A stretch of 64,000 nt of DNA from Methylopumilus sp003533095 (GCA_963977845.1 CAXBPZ010000001.1:124001-188000); one strand, 5' to 3'; counted from the stretch's first letter, positions 9,316 to 18,168 are shown. Made by a program: numbers and translations. Notes: generated by a model not told the origin, from the letters alone.

Positions 9316-10695
9316 ATGAAAAGTTTCCCAATTTTTATTAATTTATTACATAAACCTGTATTGGTTATAGGGGGAGGTGACGTTGCTTTAAGAAAGATTG
9401 AAATGCTTCTTAAAGCTGATGCAAAAATTACTGTGATTGCTTCTAGCTTATGTAAAGAATTAAAGCATTATCAAAAGCTAAAAAAAATTCACGTTAAGAT
9501 AAAATCTTTTGAGAAAAATGATTTAACCCATGCTGTGCTTGTTATTGCAGCAACCAATAATAAAAAAGTTAATGTATTGGTATCTAAGACCGCACAAGCA
9601 TTAAATATCCCAGTTAATGTAGTTGATGAACCTTCACTTTGTACTTTCACAATGGGATCAATTATAGATCGTTCACCATTATTAATCGCAATTTCTAGTG
9701 AAGGTAATGCGCCTGTTTTAGCCAAATTTGTTCGTGAGAAAGTTGAAGCTTTAATTCCCCATAACTTTAGTAAGCTGGCTTCTGTGATGGGCTCTATGAG
9801 AGATAGCATTAAAAACAGATACGAATCAACGCAATCAAGAAGAATTTTCTGGGAAAATTTTATTGATCACCCTATCGTAAGACAATTTCTTAATCAAACA
9901 AAGAAATTAAGTGTGCAGCAATTAATAGCTTTGGTGAAAAAAAATGAGATCAAAAAGAGACAAGGAGAAGTTTTCTTGGTTGGAGGTGGGCCCGGAGACC
10001 CAGATTTACTTACCTTTAGAGCTCTTCATTTAATGCAGAGGTCGGATGTATGTGTTTATGACAAATTGATCAGCAAAGATGTTTTAAATTTAGTGAGGCG
10101 TGATGCAGAGCTTATTTATGTTGGTAAAGAAAGAGATCGACATACTGTGCCACAAGAAAAAATTAATCAATTGCTTGTAAAATTAGCAAAAAAAGGTATG
10201 CGGGTTTTGCGGTTAAAAGGCGGTGACCCTTTTATCTTTGGTAGAGGTGGCGAGGAAATTGAAATGCTTATGGAACATAAAATTCCATTTCAAGTCGTGC
10301 CCGGAATCACTGCTGCTAATGGCGTATCAAGTTATGCAGGCATTCCTTTGACTCACAGAGATTATGCACAAAGTTGTACATTTGTTACAGGGCACATGAA
10401 AAATGAAAAACTGATTCTCGAATGGAATTCATTAGCTAAACCCAACCAAACAGTAGTAATTTACATGGGACTTTTAGCGCTCTCGCAAATATGTGAACAG
10501 TTTATTAAACATGGTGCATCAAAAAATTTACCGATTGCAGTTGTTGAACAGGGTACAACTTCAGACCAAAAAGTTGTAACTGGTAGCCTTTCAAATATTA
10601 CTCAAAAAGTGAAACAAGAAAAATTAAAATCTCCATCACTTATTATTATTGGTAACGTGGTTAAACTTCGAAAAAAACTAAATTGGTTTAACTAA
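9316..10695 (+). CDS. cysG: Siroheme synthase (trifunctional CysG)
   Basis: Makes siroheme from uroporphyrinogen III by SAM-dependent methylation, NAD-dependent oxidation and iron chelation, for sulfite or nitrite reductase. The N-terminal Rossmann domain has VIGGGDVALRK (about 17-27), with SSEGNAPVLAK in the dehydrogenase/chelatase part. From about residue 222, GGGPGDPDLLT begins the methyltransferase (CobA-like) domain, with LRLKGGDPFIFGRGGEE. The 459 residues match E. coli CysG. The start is ATG with no clear ribosome-binding site. It stands alone on the plus strand, and its 3' end overlaps the sensor kinase stop by 4 nt. Confidence 0.96.
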   Translation: MKSFPIFINLLHKPVLVIGGGDVALRKIEMLLKADAKITVIASSLCKELKHYQKLKKIHVKIKSFEKNDLTHAVLVIAATNNKKVNVLVSKTAQALNIPVNVVDEPSLCTFTMGSIIDRSPLLIAISSEGNAPVLAKFVREKVEALIPHNFSKLASVMGSMRDSIKNRYESTQSRRIFWENFIDHPIVRQFLNQTKKLSVQQLIALVKKNEIKKRQGEVFLVGGGPGDPDLLTFRALHLMQRSDVCVYDKLISKDVLNLVRRDAELIYVGKERDRHTVPQEKINQLLVKLAKKGMRVLRLKGGDPFIFGRGGEEIEMLMEHKIPFQVVPGITAANGVSSYAGIPLTHRDYAQSCTFVTGHMKNEKLILEWNSLAKPNQTVVIYMGLLALSQICEQFIKHGASKNLPIAVVEQGTTSDQKVVTGSLSNITQKVKQEKLKSPSLIIIGNVVKLRKKLNWFN

Positions 10696-12008
10696 CTTTC
10701 GCTTATTAAAGGCAAGACAATCTTAACTTCAAGACCTTTTTTAGCTCGATTAGCAATTGTTAGTTTGCCATCATGTGATTGAGTAATGCGCTCTGCAATA
10801 GCAAGACCTAGTCCACAACCTTCACTGTTTCCTCTTGCCTCATCCATTCGTTCAAAAGGCTTAAGGAGGCGTTTAATTTCTTCAGGCGGTATACCAGGGC
10901 CGTCATCTAGAATACTAATGGTGATGTTATCTTTATTTTTTTTAAGTGTAATTAACACTTCTCCATTAGAATAAGAAAATGCATTATTAATTAAATTATC
11001 AAATAACCTTCTAAATGACACTGGCCTGATGTCATAAAAAATAGGTATTTTAATATTGCTCACTAAAACAATATTGCGGTTAAGTATTTTGTGTTGTTCT
11101 TTTAAATGACTAAAAAAGTCATTTAAATTGGTTGATATTTTGCTTTCTTGATCAAAGCCGCGAACGTAATCTATAAATTGGTTAAGAATGCTATCTATTT
11201 CTGTCACATCTTCTTCCATGCTCTTTTTAAGTTTGGCAGCTATTTTCTCAGGTAACATTTCGATGGCAATTCTAAGTCTTGTCAGTGGCGTTCTCACATC
11301 ATGCGAAACACCCGCAAGTAGAAGTTTTCTTTCTTGTTCTATTTTATTAAGACCTTGTGCCATTTCATTAAATGTCTGACTCATAGCTTGAAACTCAGTC
11401 ACGCTATCTAGAGGAAGTTTTTGCGGAAATTCACCTTTTTTTAATTGTTCCGTAGCTTGAATTAAAAGGTTTAAAGGTCGATTAATTCTTGTTGCGGTAG
11501 CATAGGCACCAATGATTGAGAGGCCGGCAACAATAATGCCCCAGCCAATCCAGTGCCAGGGGAATGGCCTATCGCCTGGCGTAGGAATCACCACCCAAAA
11601 CTCATCTTGATCGATAGAAAAGCTTACCCAAAGTCCCGGTATACCGTAGTGATTAGTAATTACAATGGTATTTTCACCAAGTCTTTCTTTTAATTTACTG
11701 ACAACAACTTGTAAGAAAGGATCTGGAGCTAAAGGCTCAATATCCTCGAAGTAATATGCTGGATAAATTCTGATATCGCCTTTGGTAGATAATTCCGACA
11801 AAAGCTCAAGCCTTTTATCTTCCCTTGAGGATATGAGAGATACTCTTGTGAAATTAACCACAGTTTCAATTTCTTGAGCTACTGCTTCGGCCCGAGGGCC
11901 TCTTTCAAAATAATCAAATATGCGAATTGAGACGATCTGCGCAATGATAAGGACTGTTGCGATAAGGATAAGAAATCTAGCAAGAAGTGTATTAGGAATG
12001 AACTTCAA
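10692..12008 (-). CDS. EnvZ-like sensor histidine kinase
   Basis: Membrane sensor kinase paired with the downstream-listed OmpR-type regulator. It has TM1 at about 9-29, a periplasmic domain of roughly 120 residues, and TM2 at about 152-173. A HAMP linker (RINRPLNLLIQATEQLKKGEFP) follows. The phosphoacceptor is H236 in AGVSHDVRTPLTRLR. The ATPase domain shows the N box NLINNAF, DDGPGIP and GCGLGLAI. Domain order and the OmpR partner match EnvZ, but the signal is unknown. The start is TTG, overlapping the regulator's TGA (TTGA), so the pair is co-translated. Confidence 0.92.
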   Translation of the reverse strand: MKFIPNTLLARFLILIATVLIIAQIVSIRIFDYFERGPRAEAVAQEIETVVNFTRVSLISSREDKRLELLSELSTKGDIRIYPAYYFEDIEPLAPDPFLQVVVSKLKERLGENTIVITNHYGIPGLWVSFSIDQDEFWVVIPTPGDRPFPWHWIGWGIIVAGLSIIGAYATATRINRPLNLLIQATEQLKKGEFPQKLPLDSVTEFQAMSQTFNEMAQGLNKIEQERKLLLAGVSHDVRTPLTRLRIAIEMLPEKIAAKLKKSMEEDVTEIDSILNQFIDYVRGFDQESKISTNLNDFFSHLKEQHKILNRNIVLVSNIKIPIFYDIRPVSFRRLFDNLINNAFSYSNGEVLITLKKNKDNITISILDDGPGIPPEEIKRLLKPFERMDEARGNSEGCGLGLAIAERITQSHDGKLTIANRAKKGLEVKIVLPLISES

Positions 12009-12724
12009 TGTGTGGCATCACCATCTGGAACAAAGATATATCCAAAGCCCCACATTGTCTGTAAAAATTTAGGACTTGTAGGATCTTCTTCTAGGATTTT
12101 TCTTAATCTTGAAATTTGAACATCGATACTTCTATCAAAAACATCAAGTTCACGGCCCTTTGCTAATTGCATAATTTGATCTCGGGACAATGGTTGGCGA
12201 GGATGATCAATAAATACTTTTAATAATTCAAATTCACCCGATGTAATGCTGATAGGGGTTCCATTTTTTGTGAGGCTTCTTGTGTCAGAGCTAAATAAAA
12301 ACGGACCAAACGCTAAGTTTTCAGAGGTTGAGCTTTGCGTTTGTTTTAATTCATTTCGTCTTAATACTGCATTAATACGTGCTAAAAGCTCTCGGGGATT
12401 AAATGGTTTTGATACGTAATCATCCGCTCCCATTTCTAAGCCGACTATGCGATCAATTTCATCCCCTTTTGCCGTAAGAATAATAATGGGAGTAGAATTT
12501 CCCGAGCCTCTTAACCTTTGGCATATAGCAAGTCCATTTTCTTCAGGCATCATGAGGTCTAGGATAATAAGGTTAACAACGTGGTTAGTAATAAATGCGT
12601 CCATTTCCTTACCACCATTGGCTGTATGGACATTCAATCCCTGATCAATGAGGTACTGACTGGTGAGATCCCTTATTTTTGGGTCATCATCAACAATTAA
12701 AATAGTTGGTGGATTGATTGCCAT
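12005..12724 (-). CDS. ompR: OmpR-family response regulator
   Basis: DNA-binding response regulator. The receiver domain occupies residues 1-122, with acidic pocket D12-D14 and phosphorylation site D56 (ILDLMMPEENG), then T84 (LTAKGD) and K106. A winged-helix Trans_reg_C domain follows (about 140-235). The closing WGFGYIFVPDG is very typical of OmpR. It is the first gene of the two-gene operon with the sensor kinase. The intergenic region upstream contains a possible OmpR-type tandem site, so autoregulation is plausible. Confidence 0.92.
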   Translation of the reverse strand: MAINPPTILIVDDDPKIRDLTSQYLIDQGLNVHTANGGKEMDAFITNHVVNLIILDLMMPEENGLAICQRLRGSGNSTPIIILTAKGDEIDRIVGLEMGADDYVSKPFNPRELLARINAVLRRNELKQTQSSTSENLAFGPFLFSSDTRSLTKNGTPISITSGEFELLKVFIDHPRQPLSRDQIMQLAKGRELDVFDRSIDVQISRLRKILEEDPTSPKFLQTMWGFGYIFVPDGDATH

Positions 12725-12797
12725 GGGTTTAGTTTAAATCAGTTGATGCGAATTGAACTTAATGTATCAGTTTACATCAAACTCGTAATGATCCATT

Positions 12798-12813
12798 GTT
12801 ACAAATAGAAACA
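12798..12813. promoter_or_regulatory. Possible OmpR-type tandem binding site
   Basis: GTTACA, 4 nt, GAAACA: two half-sites at 10-nt pitch, close to the tandem pattern described for enterobacterial OmpR (two mismatches in the second half). It lies in the 166-bp gap between ompR and the EF-hand gene, about 75 bp upstream of the regulator start. The site is short and AT-rich DNA gives chance matches, so this is weak. Confidence 0.25.
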
Positions 12814-12890
12814 AATGTGCATTTTTTTGTAATAAATTATTTACATTTAAGCGTGAATATAACAGACCTTTCTAGATAAAAATCAACCAA

Positions 12891-13397
12891 TTGTATAAAT
12901 TTTTAAAAGCTTTTTTATTTTGTTTTACTGCGTTTTTTGGCCTCTACTTTCAAGTACTGGCAGGCGCAAATAATCAAGTATCAAAAACAGAATCAGATAC
13001 TAATCCATCAGTTGCTACAGAGCTTAATAAATTAAAAGAAAGCAATACCCTGACACCAGAGGAGCGAGCAAGAATTAGACGCGCCCTTGCTGCATATGCA
13101 AAATCCTCAGGTAAAGAAAGTAGCCTTATTGAAGAAAAGCAAAGGGAAATGTTAAAAGGCTTAGAGTCACGTTTTATTGCTTGTGATGAAGACAACGATA
13201 ATACCCTTGATCTTTCGGAAACGACAAAATGTTTACCTCAAGTGGCTCGTCAATTTAATCGCCTCGATTTAGACGAAAATGAAGTGATATCTTTAGATGA
13301 ATTGGCCTTTTTAGCAAAAGAATTTGAAAAAAATCACTTAGATATTAGTAAACGTAAAAACAATCAAGCTTCATCAAATACCAGAACGCCTATTTAA
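12891..13397 (+). CDS. Exported EF-hand calcium-binding protein
   Basis: The 168-residue product has an N-terminal signal peptide (about 1-24, cleavage near VLA/GAN). A low-complexity charged middle follows, and two canonical 12-residue EF-hand loops lie near the C-terminus. Loop 1 is residues 99-110 (ligand positions D99, D101, D103, T105, D107, E110). Loop 2 is residues 126-137 (D126, D128, N130, V132, S134, E137). It is probably a periplasmic Ca2+-binding (or other hard-cation-binding) protein. The reading frame opens at TTG 12891; there is no ATG before the signal peptide, so TTG is the likely start. It is divergent from ompR. The function is unknown. Confidence 0.8.
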   Translation: MYKFLKAFLFCFTAFFGLYFQVLAGANNQVSKTESDTNPSVATELNKLKESNTLTPEERARIRRALAAYAKSSGKESSLIEEKQREMLKGLESRFIACDEDNDNTLDLSETTKCLPQVARQFNRLDLDENEVISLDELAFLAKEFEKNHLDISKRKNNQASSNTRTPI

Positions 13398-13433
13398 ATT
13401 TCCCTTAGTGAATCTTCGTTAAAATAGATCACT

Positions 13434-14564
13434 ATGGCGAGCATCGAATTTCAATCTAGCTTTAAAAAAATTAACCAAAAAGAATGGAATGATCTTACAA
13501 AATCAAATCCATTTTTAAAGATTCAATTTTTTCAATCGCTTGAAGAATCCAATTCGATTGGGGAAGGCACAGGATGGCACCCTTTTCCCGTAATTGTTAC
13601 TCATGAAGAAAAGCTCATTGGCGCTTCACCTTTATTTTTAAAAGAGCATTCCTACGGTGAATACGTATTTGACTGGTCCTGGGCAGAAGCTTACCAAAAA
13701 TATGGGGAAAGCTATTATCCAAAGATCGTTTCATGCATACCATTTACTCCAGCTTCTGGACCTAGAATTTTTGGTATAGACGCATCCATAAAAAAAAATA
13801 TAGTTTCACAGATAGAAGCGTTAGCTTATAAAAATAAAATGTCATCAACCCACATTTTATTTTGTGAAGAAAGCGCGCAAAGCCTCTATCTAGATTCAAA
13901 ATGGATGTTAAGAGAAGGCGTGCAATTTAAATGGCATAACAAAAATTATAAAAATTTTGAAGAATTTCTATCTCAGCTTTCTCACGATAAACGAAAAAAA
14001 ATTAAACAAGAACGAAAAAAAATTCAGGATTTAGGGCTTAAAATTAAAAAAATAAGAGGCCCGGAAATTGTTGAATCAGATTTAGATTTTTTTTATACTT
14101 TTTACTGCAACACCTATCAGGAACACCACTCACACCCATATCTCACACGAATTTTTTTTAGCCTTATTAGAGAAAGCATGCCCGAGAATATATTGTTGAT
14201 ATTGGCATATGAAGCCAATATCCCTGTTGCGGGATCATTCTTTATTTATGATGATAAGAATTTGTATGGAAGGTATTGGGGTTCAAAATCTTTTTATCCC
14301 GGATTACATTTCGAGCTTTCTTACTATCAAGGTCATGAATTTTGTATTGAAAATGAAATCGCTACATTTGAAGGTGGGGCGCAAGGAGAACATAAACTTG
14401 CAAGAGGCTTTGAGCCATTCAATACATTTTCATTTCATCGGATTTTTGATGAAAGATTTGAACATGCAATCAAAGATTTTTTAAGTAGAGAAAAGAATGG
14501 AATTGATAAATATACAAACGAACTTAATGAAAGAGCACCATACAAAACTGATTTTAATCTTTAA
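13434..14564 (+). CDS. FemAB-like / DUF482 predicted N-acyltransferase
   Basis: Belongs to the COG3146 / DUF482 family, distant relatives of GNAT and FemAB acyltransferases. At 376 residues it has the usual family length. Recognisable blocks are the N-terminal FFQSLEESNSIGEGTGW, the central LSHDKRKKIKQERKK (about 184-198) and the C-terminal FEGGAQGEHKLARGFEP, all typical of this family. No membrane segment is present, so it is cytosolic. The substrate is unknown; the name 'peptidoglycan biosynthesis' used for relatives is not proven. It starts 36 nt after the EF-hand gene and its end is 4 nt from convergent tRNA-Met. Confidence 0.85.
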   Translation: MASIEFQSSFKKINQKEWNDLTKSNPFLKIQFFQSLEESNSIGEGTGWHPFPVIVTHEEKLIGASPLFLKEHSYGEYVFDWSWAEAYQKYGESYYPKIVSCIPFTPASGPRIFGIDASIKKNIVSQIEALAYKNKMSSTHILFCEESAQSLYLDSKWMLREGVQFKWHNKNYKNFEEFLSQLSHDKRKKIKQERKKIQDLGLKIKKIRGPEIVESDLDFFYTFYCNTYQEHHSHPYLTRIFFSLIRESMPENILLILAYEANIPVAGSFFIYDDKNLYGRYWGSKSFYPGLHFELSYYQGHEFCIENEIATFEGGAQGEHKLARGFEPFNTFSFHRIFDERFEHAIKDFLSREKNGIDKYTNELNERAPYKTDFNL

Positions 14565-14568
14565 AAGA

Positions 14569-14645
14569 TGGTGGTGATGGAGAGACTTGAACTCTCGACC
14601 TCAGGATTATGAATCCTGCGCTCTAACCAGCTGAGCTACATCACC
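14569..14645 (-). tRNA. tRNA-Met (CAT), probably elongator
   Basis: A 77-nt cloverleaf on the minus strand: acceptor stem GGTGATG/CATCACC, D arm with TAGCTCAGCTGGTTAGAGC, and anticodon loop with CAT between AGGAT/ATCCT-type stem halves. The T arm contains GTTCAAGTC. Discriminator A is followed by an encoded CCA. The acceptor pairs G1-C72, unlike initiator tRNA. A tRNA-Ile2 that needs lysidine at C34 also reads as CAT and cannot be fully excluded, but the D arm resembles elongator Met. Confidence 0.92.
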
Positions 14646-14672
14646 TTATTATGAAACAAAATAAAGCGTTGA

Positions 14673-14701
14673 ATTATATTTTTTTAAACTACCAAAGTCA
14701 A
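14673..14701 (-). promoter_or_regulatory. Strong sigma-70 promoter for tRNA-Met
   Basis: On the minus strand, -35 TTGACT (14696-14701) and -10 TATAAT (14673-14678) are separated by exactly 17 nt. This is nearly consensus and sits 27 nt upstream of the mature 5' end of tRNA-Met. It also lies just beyond the ychF stop, so the tRNA has its own promoter. Confidence 0.8.
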
Positions 14702-14710
14702 AGGCTGATA

Positions 14711-15796
14711 TTAGACATTAAATCTAAAGTGCATAACATCACCATCTTTAACAATGTATTCTTTGCCCTCTAAGCGCATTTTGCCCGCTTCTTTAGATTT
14801 TTGTTCGCCATTATAAGCAATGAAATCATCGTAAGAAATAACCTCAGCTCGTATAAAGCCTTTTTCAAAGTCTGTATGAATCACACCTGCAGCTTCAGGC
14901 GCAGTCGCACCTTTTTTTATAGTCCACGCCCTTACTTCTTTCACACCTGCTGTGAAGTATGTTTGTAACCCCAGAAGAGTATAAGCAGACCTAATTACTC
15001 TATTGAGACCCGGTTCCTCCAAGCCCAATTCACTTAAGAATATAGCCTTATCCTCATCTTCTAAATCAGCAATCTCAGCTTCAATTTTTGCGCAGATAGA
15101 AATAACAGGGAGATTTTCTTTTTGACCTAAAGCCTTAAGTGAGTCAAGTATAGGATTATTATTAAATCCTGTTTCATTGACATTAGCTACAAACATGACA
15201 GGTTTCACTGTGATTAAACATAAAGGTTTGATAAGTTTTAGTTCATCATCGTCTAGATTTAAATCTTTAACTAATTTTCCTTGGTCAAGATGGGTAGAAA
15301 TTTTTGTCAGAATCGAAACAAGTTGAATGGCTTCTTTATCGCCTGATTTTGCTTTTTTATTTTCTCGCTGAAGTGTTTTATCTACTGTTTCCATATCAGC
15401 TAAAATAAGTTCTGTATTGATAACTTCAATATCAGAAAGAGGGTCTACTTTTCCAGAAACGTGAACAATATTGTCATCTTGAAAGCATCGAACGACATGA
15501 ACTATAGCGTCAGTCTCTCTAATATTTGCTAAAAATTTATTACCAAGACCTTCGCCTTTAGATGCCCCAGCCACAAGGCCTGCGATGTCAACAAATTCAA
15601 CAATTGCCGGCTGTGTTTTTTCTGGGCTAACTATAGCTATAAGTTTTTCAATTCTAGGATCTGGCACTTCTACAATCCCAATATTAGGTTCAATGGTACA
15701 GAAAGGATAATTTTCTGCAGCAATACTTGCCTTAGTAATCGCATTGAATAGCGTTGATTTTCCAACGTTAGGTAATCCAACAATTCCACATTTCAT
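14711..15796 (-). CDS. ychF: Redox-regulated ATPase YchF (Obg-like)
   Basis: P-loop protein of the OLA1/YchF branch of the Obg family. It binds ribosomes and hydrolyses ATP in preference to GTP, with roles in stress and translation control. The G1 motif is GLPNVGKST (7-15). The G4 position reads NVNE instead of NKxD, the mark of ATP specificity in YchF, and a TGS domain ends the protein. The ATG at 15794-15796 gives 361 residues beginning MKCGIVGLPNVG, as in the family. The frame is open 24 codons further, but that would overlap pth and has no family support. Confidence 0.95.
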   Translation of the reverse strand: MKCGIVGLPNVGKSTLFNAITKASIAAENYPFCTIEPNIGIVEVPDPRIEKLIAIVSPEKTQPAIVEFVDIAGLVAGASKGEGLGNKFLANIRETDAIVHVVRCFQDDNIVHVSGKVDPLSDIEVINTELILADMETVDKTLQRENKKAKSGDKEAIQLVSILTKISTHLDQGKLVKDLNLDDDELKLIKPLCLITVKPVMFVANVNETGFNNNPILDSLKALGQKENLPVISICAKIEAEIADLEDEDKAIFLSELGLEEPGLNRVIRSAYTLLGLQTYFTAGVKEVRAWTIKKGATAPEAAGVIHTDFEKGFIRAEVISYDDFIAYNGEQKSKEAGKMRLEGKEYIVKDGDVMHFRFNV

Positions 15797-15809
15797 AATT
15801 ATTTTTTCT

Positions 15810-16385
15810 TTATTTATTGGTATGAAGTTTAAGCATAGCTTTTTCAAATTGACCTGATGCAATTTCATTAAAAAGCTGACTACTTGTTTCTATAGATTCA
15901 TCAATCAGCTCTCTCTCTTTAGATGAAGGATTTTTTAATACGTAATCTACTACTAAATGTTTTTCACCCGGATGTCCAATGCCAATTTTTAAACGCCAAA
16001 AATCTTGAGAGCCAATAGACGTGAATATGCTTTTAAGGCCATTATGTCCGCCGTGACTGCCGCCAAATTTGAGTTTGGCTTGTCCAACATCAATATCAAG
16101 ATCGTCATGAATCACAAGAATTTCGTTTGCATTTATTTTGTAGAACTTTGTAATTACTGCAAGCGCTTTACCACTATCATTCATAAATGTATTAGGTTTT
16201 GCAAAATAAAATTCTTCTTTATTGGAAGACTTTCCAATAGTTGAGAAAAATTTATCACTATTTTGTAAGTTGATATTTTGTTGGCGAGCGACAAGGTCAA
16301 TCCACCAAAAACCTGCATTGTGTCTGGTGTCAGAATATTTTTCCCCAGGGTTTCCGAGGCCTATAAATAATTTAATTTGGCTCAT
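15810..16385 (-). CDS. pth: Peptidyl-tRNA hydrolase
   Basis: Recycles peptidyl-tRNA released from stalled ribosomes. The 191 residues carry the family motifs GLGNPGEKYSDTRHNAG (10-25, with N12 and catalytic H22), KPNTFMNDSG and VIHDDLD, plus GGHNGLKSI. It lies downstream of rplY in the order ispE-prs-rplY-pth-ychF that is common in proteobacteria. A strong hairpin separates it from rplY, and only 13 nt separate it from ychF. Confidence 0.97.
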   Translation of the reverse strand: MSQIKLFIGLGNPGEKYSDTRHNAGFWWIDLVARQQNINLQNSDKFFSTIGKSSNKEEFYFAKPNTFMNDSGKALAVITKFYKINANEILVIHDDLDIDVGQAKLKFGGSHGGHNGLKSIFTSIGSQDFWRLKIGIGHPGEKHLVVDYVLKNPSSKERELIDESIETSSQLFNEIASGQFEKAMLKLHTNK

Positions 16386-16393
16386 ATATAAAA

Positions 16394-16432
16394 AATAAGG
16401 CGCACTTCATTTAAAAAAAAGTGCGCCTTATT
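16394..16432 (-). terminator. Intrinsic terminator between rplY and pth
   Basis: A perfect 14-bp inverted repeat (16394-16407 and 16419-16432, GC-rich core GGCGCAC/GTGCGCC) with an 11-nt loop. It is followed on the minus strand by ATTTTTTAT. It lies directly after the rplY stop and before the pth start, so pth-ychF may need read-through or a separate promoter. Confidence 0.85.
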
Positions 16433-16447
16433 CATATCAAACTTAGA

Positions 16448-17143
16448 TTATTTAGCTTTGTCTGATTTAGCGTCTTCAGCCGGAGCTGCATCTGCAGCCT
16501 TAGCGCCTTCAGCTGCTGGGGCAGCTCCTTCAGCAACAGCTTCTGCTGGCTTGGCTTCAACCTCTTCAACCACAGCTCTTGGTTTAGTAACAGAGGTTAC
16601 TGCTGCATCATTTCCATGAGCAAGTTGAACGAATTCAACGCCTTCGGGCATCTTAATTTCTGATAAATGGATTGATTGACCAATATCAATTGTTGCCAAA
16701 TCGACTTCAATAAACTCAGGAAGATTTTTTGGTAAACAAGAAATGTTTGCCTCAGTCATGATATGCGAAACGATACCACCGTTGAGTTTGACGCCTGGAG
16801 AAACTTCAGCATTGATAAAGTGGAATGGTACTTTAACGTGAATTTTTTCGTTTTCATTAACGCGCTGAAAATCAATATGCTGAATTGTATTTCTTACTGG
16901 ATGCATTTGATAATCTCTTAATAAGACAGACTCTTTGTTGCCTTCTAAATTAAGCGTTAATATCGATGCATGAAATGCTTCATGTCTGAATTGTAAAAAT
17001 AAAGATTTTTGCTCAAGATTAAGGGAAATTGGCTCTTTACCACCACCATATAAAATCCCAGGAACACTTCCAGCGTGGCGAAGACGGCGGCTCGCACCCG
17101 TACCTTTCACATCACGTTTTGTTGCATTAATTTCAATTTTCAT
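16448..17143 (-). CDS. rplY: 50S ribosomal protein L25, long CTC/TL5 form
   Basis: Binds 5S rRNA in the large subunit. The N-terminal L25 domain (about 1-92) opens with the usual KGTGASRRLRHAG block. A TL5-type beta C-terminal domain follows (about 100-187). The last 40 residues (about 192-231) are an Ala/Glu/Lys-rich low-complexity tail, which is variable in the family. ATG start with GGAG ribosome-binding site. It follows prs by 74 nt, the usual pairing in proteobacteria. Confidence 0.96.
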   Translation of the reverse strand: MKIEINATKRDVKGTGASRRLRHAGSVPGILYGGGKEPISLNLEQKSLFLQFRHEAFHASILTLNLEGNKESVLLRDYQMHPVRNTIQHIDFQRVNENEKIHVKVPFHFINAEVSPGVKLNGGIVSHIMTEANISCLPKNLPEFIEVDLATIDIGQSIHLSEIKMPEGVEFVQLAHGNDAAVTSVTKPRAVVEEVEAKPAEAVAEGAAPAAEGAKAADAAPAEDAKSDKAK

Positions 17144-17195
17144 TTGCTACTCCTTAATATAAATCTGCATTCCGCGACCAGACTGCAGCAGTTTA

Positions 17196-17212
17196 TTGGT
17201 CAACATGACCAA
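17196..17212. repeat. Small perfect dyad between prs and rplY
   Basis: TTGGTCA, 3 nt, TGACCAA (17196-17202 and 17206-17212), 6 nt past the prs stop codon and 53 nt before the rplY ATG. No T run follows on either strand, so it does not look like a terminator. It could be a protein site or an mRNA hairpin. Confidence 0.35.
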
Positions 17213-17217
17213 ATTCA

Positions 17218-18168
17218 TTACTCCATAAAAAGTGAACTTACGGAGTCGCCTTGGCTTATTCGACGAATCGTTTCAGCCAAAAGCTCAGCAACGCTAAGTT
17301 GCCTAATTTTTTTGCATGCCATTGCCGCTTTGTTTAGCGGAATGGTATTGGTTACAACTAATTCATCCAATTCAGATTCAGTAATAATTTTTGTTGCTTC
17401 ACCTGAAAGGATGGGGTGTGTTGCATAAGCCACTACTTTTATAGCACCATTCTTTTTTAAAGCAGCCGCAGCTTCACAGAGCGTATTTGCGGTATCAACC
17501 ATATCATCAATAATGACGCAGGTTCTGTTTTCCACTTCACCGATAATATTCATAACTTTAGACACGTTTGGCTTAGGCCTACGTTTATCAATAATAGCAA
17601 GATCGGAGCCTAATTGTTTAGCGCAAGCTCTTGCTCTAACAACACCACCCACATCAGGTGACACCACAACAAGATTTTTATGATTTTGTTCAAGCAAATC
17701 TTTGAGAAGTACAGGTGTTGCATAAATATTGTCTACAGGAATATCAAAAAATCCCTGAATTTGGTCGGAATGTAAATCCATAGTAAGCAGTCTATTTACA
17801 CCAACACTTGTAAGCATGTTTGCTACAACTTTCGCAGTAATTGCAACACGCGCTGATCTTGGTCTTCTGTCTTGTCTTGAGTAGCCAAGATAAGGAATTG
17901 CCGCCGTAATTCTCGATGCGGATGATCTCCTTAAGGCATCTACAATCACCATAACTTCCATTAAGTTATCGTTTGTAGGATGGCTTGTAGATTGAAGAAC
18001 AAAAACATCTCTGCCGCGAACATTTTCAAGAAGCTCAACCATAACTTCGCCATCACTAAAACGGCCTACATCGGCACGTCCAATATGAATACCTAAATTC
18101 CCAGCTACTTGCTCAGCAAGAAGAGGGTTGGCATTCCCGGTAAATATCATGACGCTATTATTGTCCAA
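17218..18168 (-). CDS. prs: Ribose-phosphate pyrophosphokinase
   Basis: Makes PRPP from ribose 5-phosphate and ATP for nucleotides, His, Trp and NAD. It has MIFTGNANPLLAEQ at the start, the flexible loop with YSRQDRRPRSARVAITAK, and the PRPP-binding signature (about 220-235, VIIDDMVDTANTL). At 316 residues it matches the family. The frame starts at TTG (18166-18168). An alternative ATG at residue 7 would begin at the conserved MIFTGNANP block; neither has a strong ribosome-binding site. It lies between tRNA-Gln and rplY on the same strand. Confidence 0.97.
   Translation of the reverse strand: MDNNSVMIFTGNANPLLAEQVAGNLGIHIGRADVGRFSDGEVMVELLENVRGRDVFVLQSTSHPTNDNLMEVMVIVDALRRSSASRITAAIPYLGYSRQDRRPRSARVAITAKVVANMLTSVGVNRLLTMDLHSDQIQGFFDIPVDNIYATPVLLKDLLEQNHKNLVVVSPDVGGVVRARACAKQLGSDLAIIDKRRPKPNVSKVMNIIGEVENRTCVIIDDMVDTANTLCEAAAALKKNGAIKVVAYATHPILSGEATKIITESELDELVVTNTIPLNKAAMACKKIRQLSVAELLAETIRRISQGDSVSSLFME

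Noticed and set aside
12891..13397. EF-hand protein as a lanmodulin homologue
   Set aside because: Only two loops are present, without proline at position 2, so the diagnostic lanmodulin features are missing.
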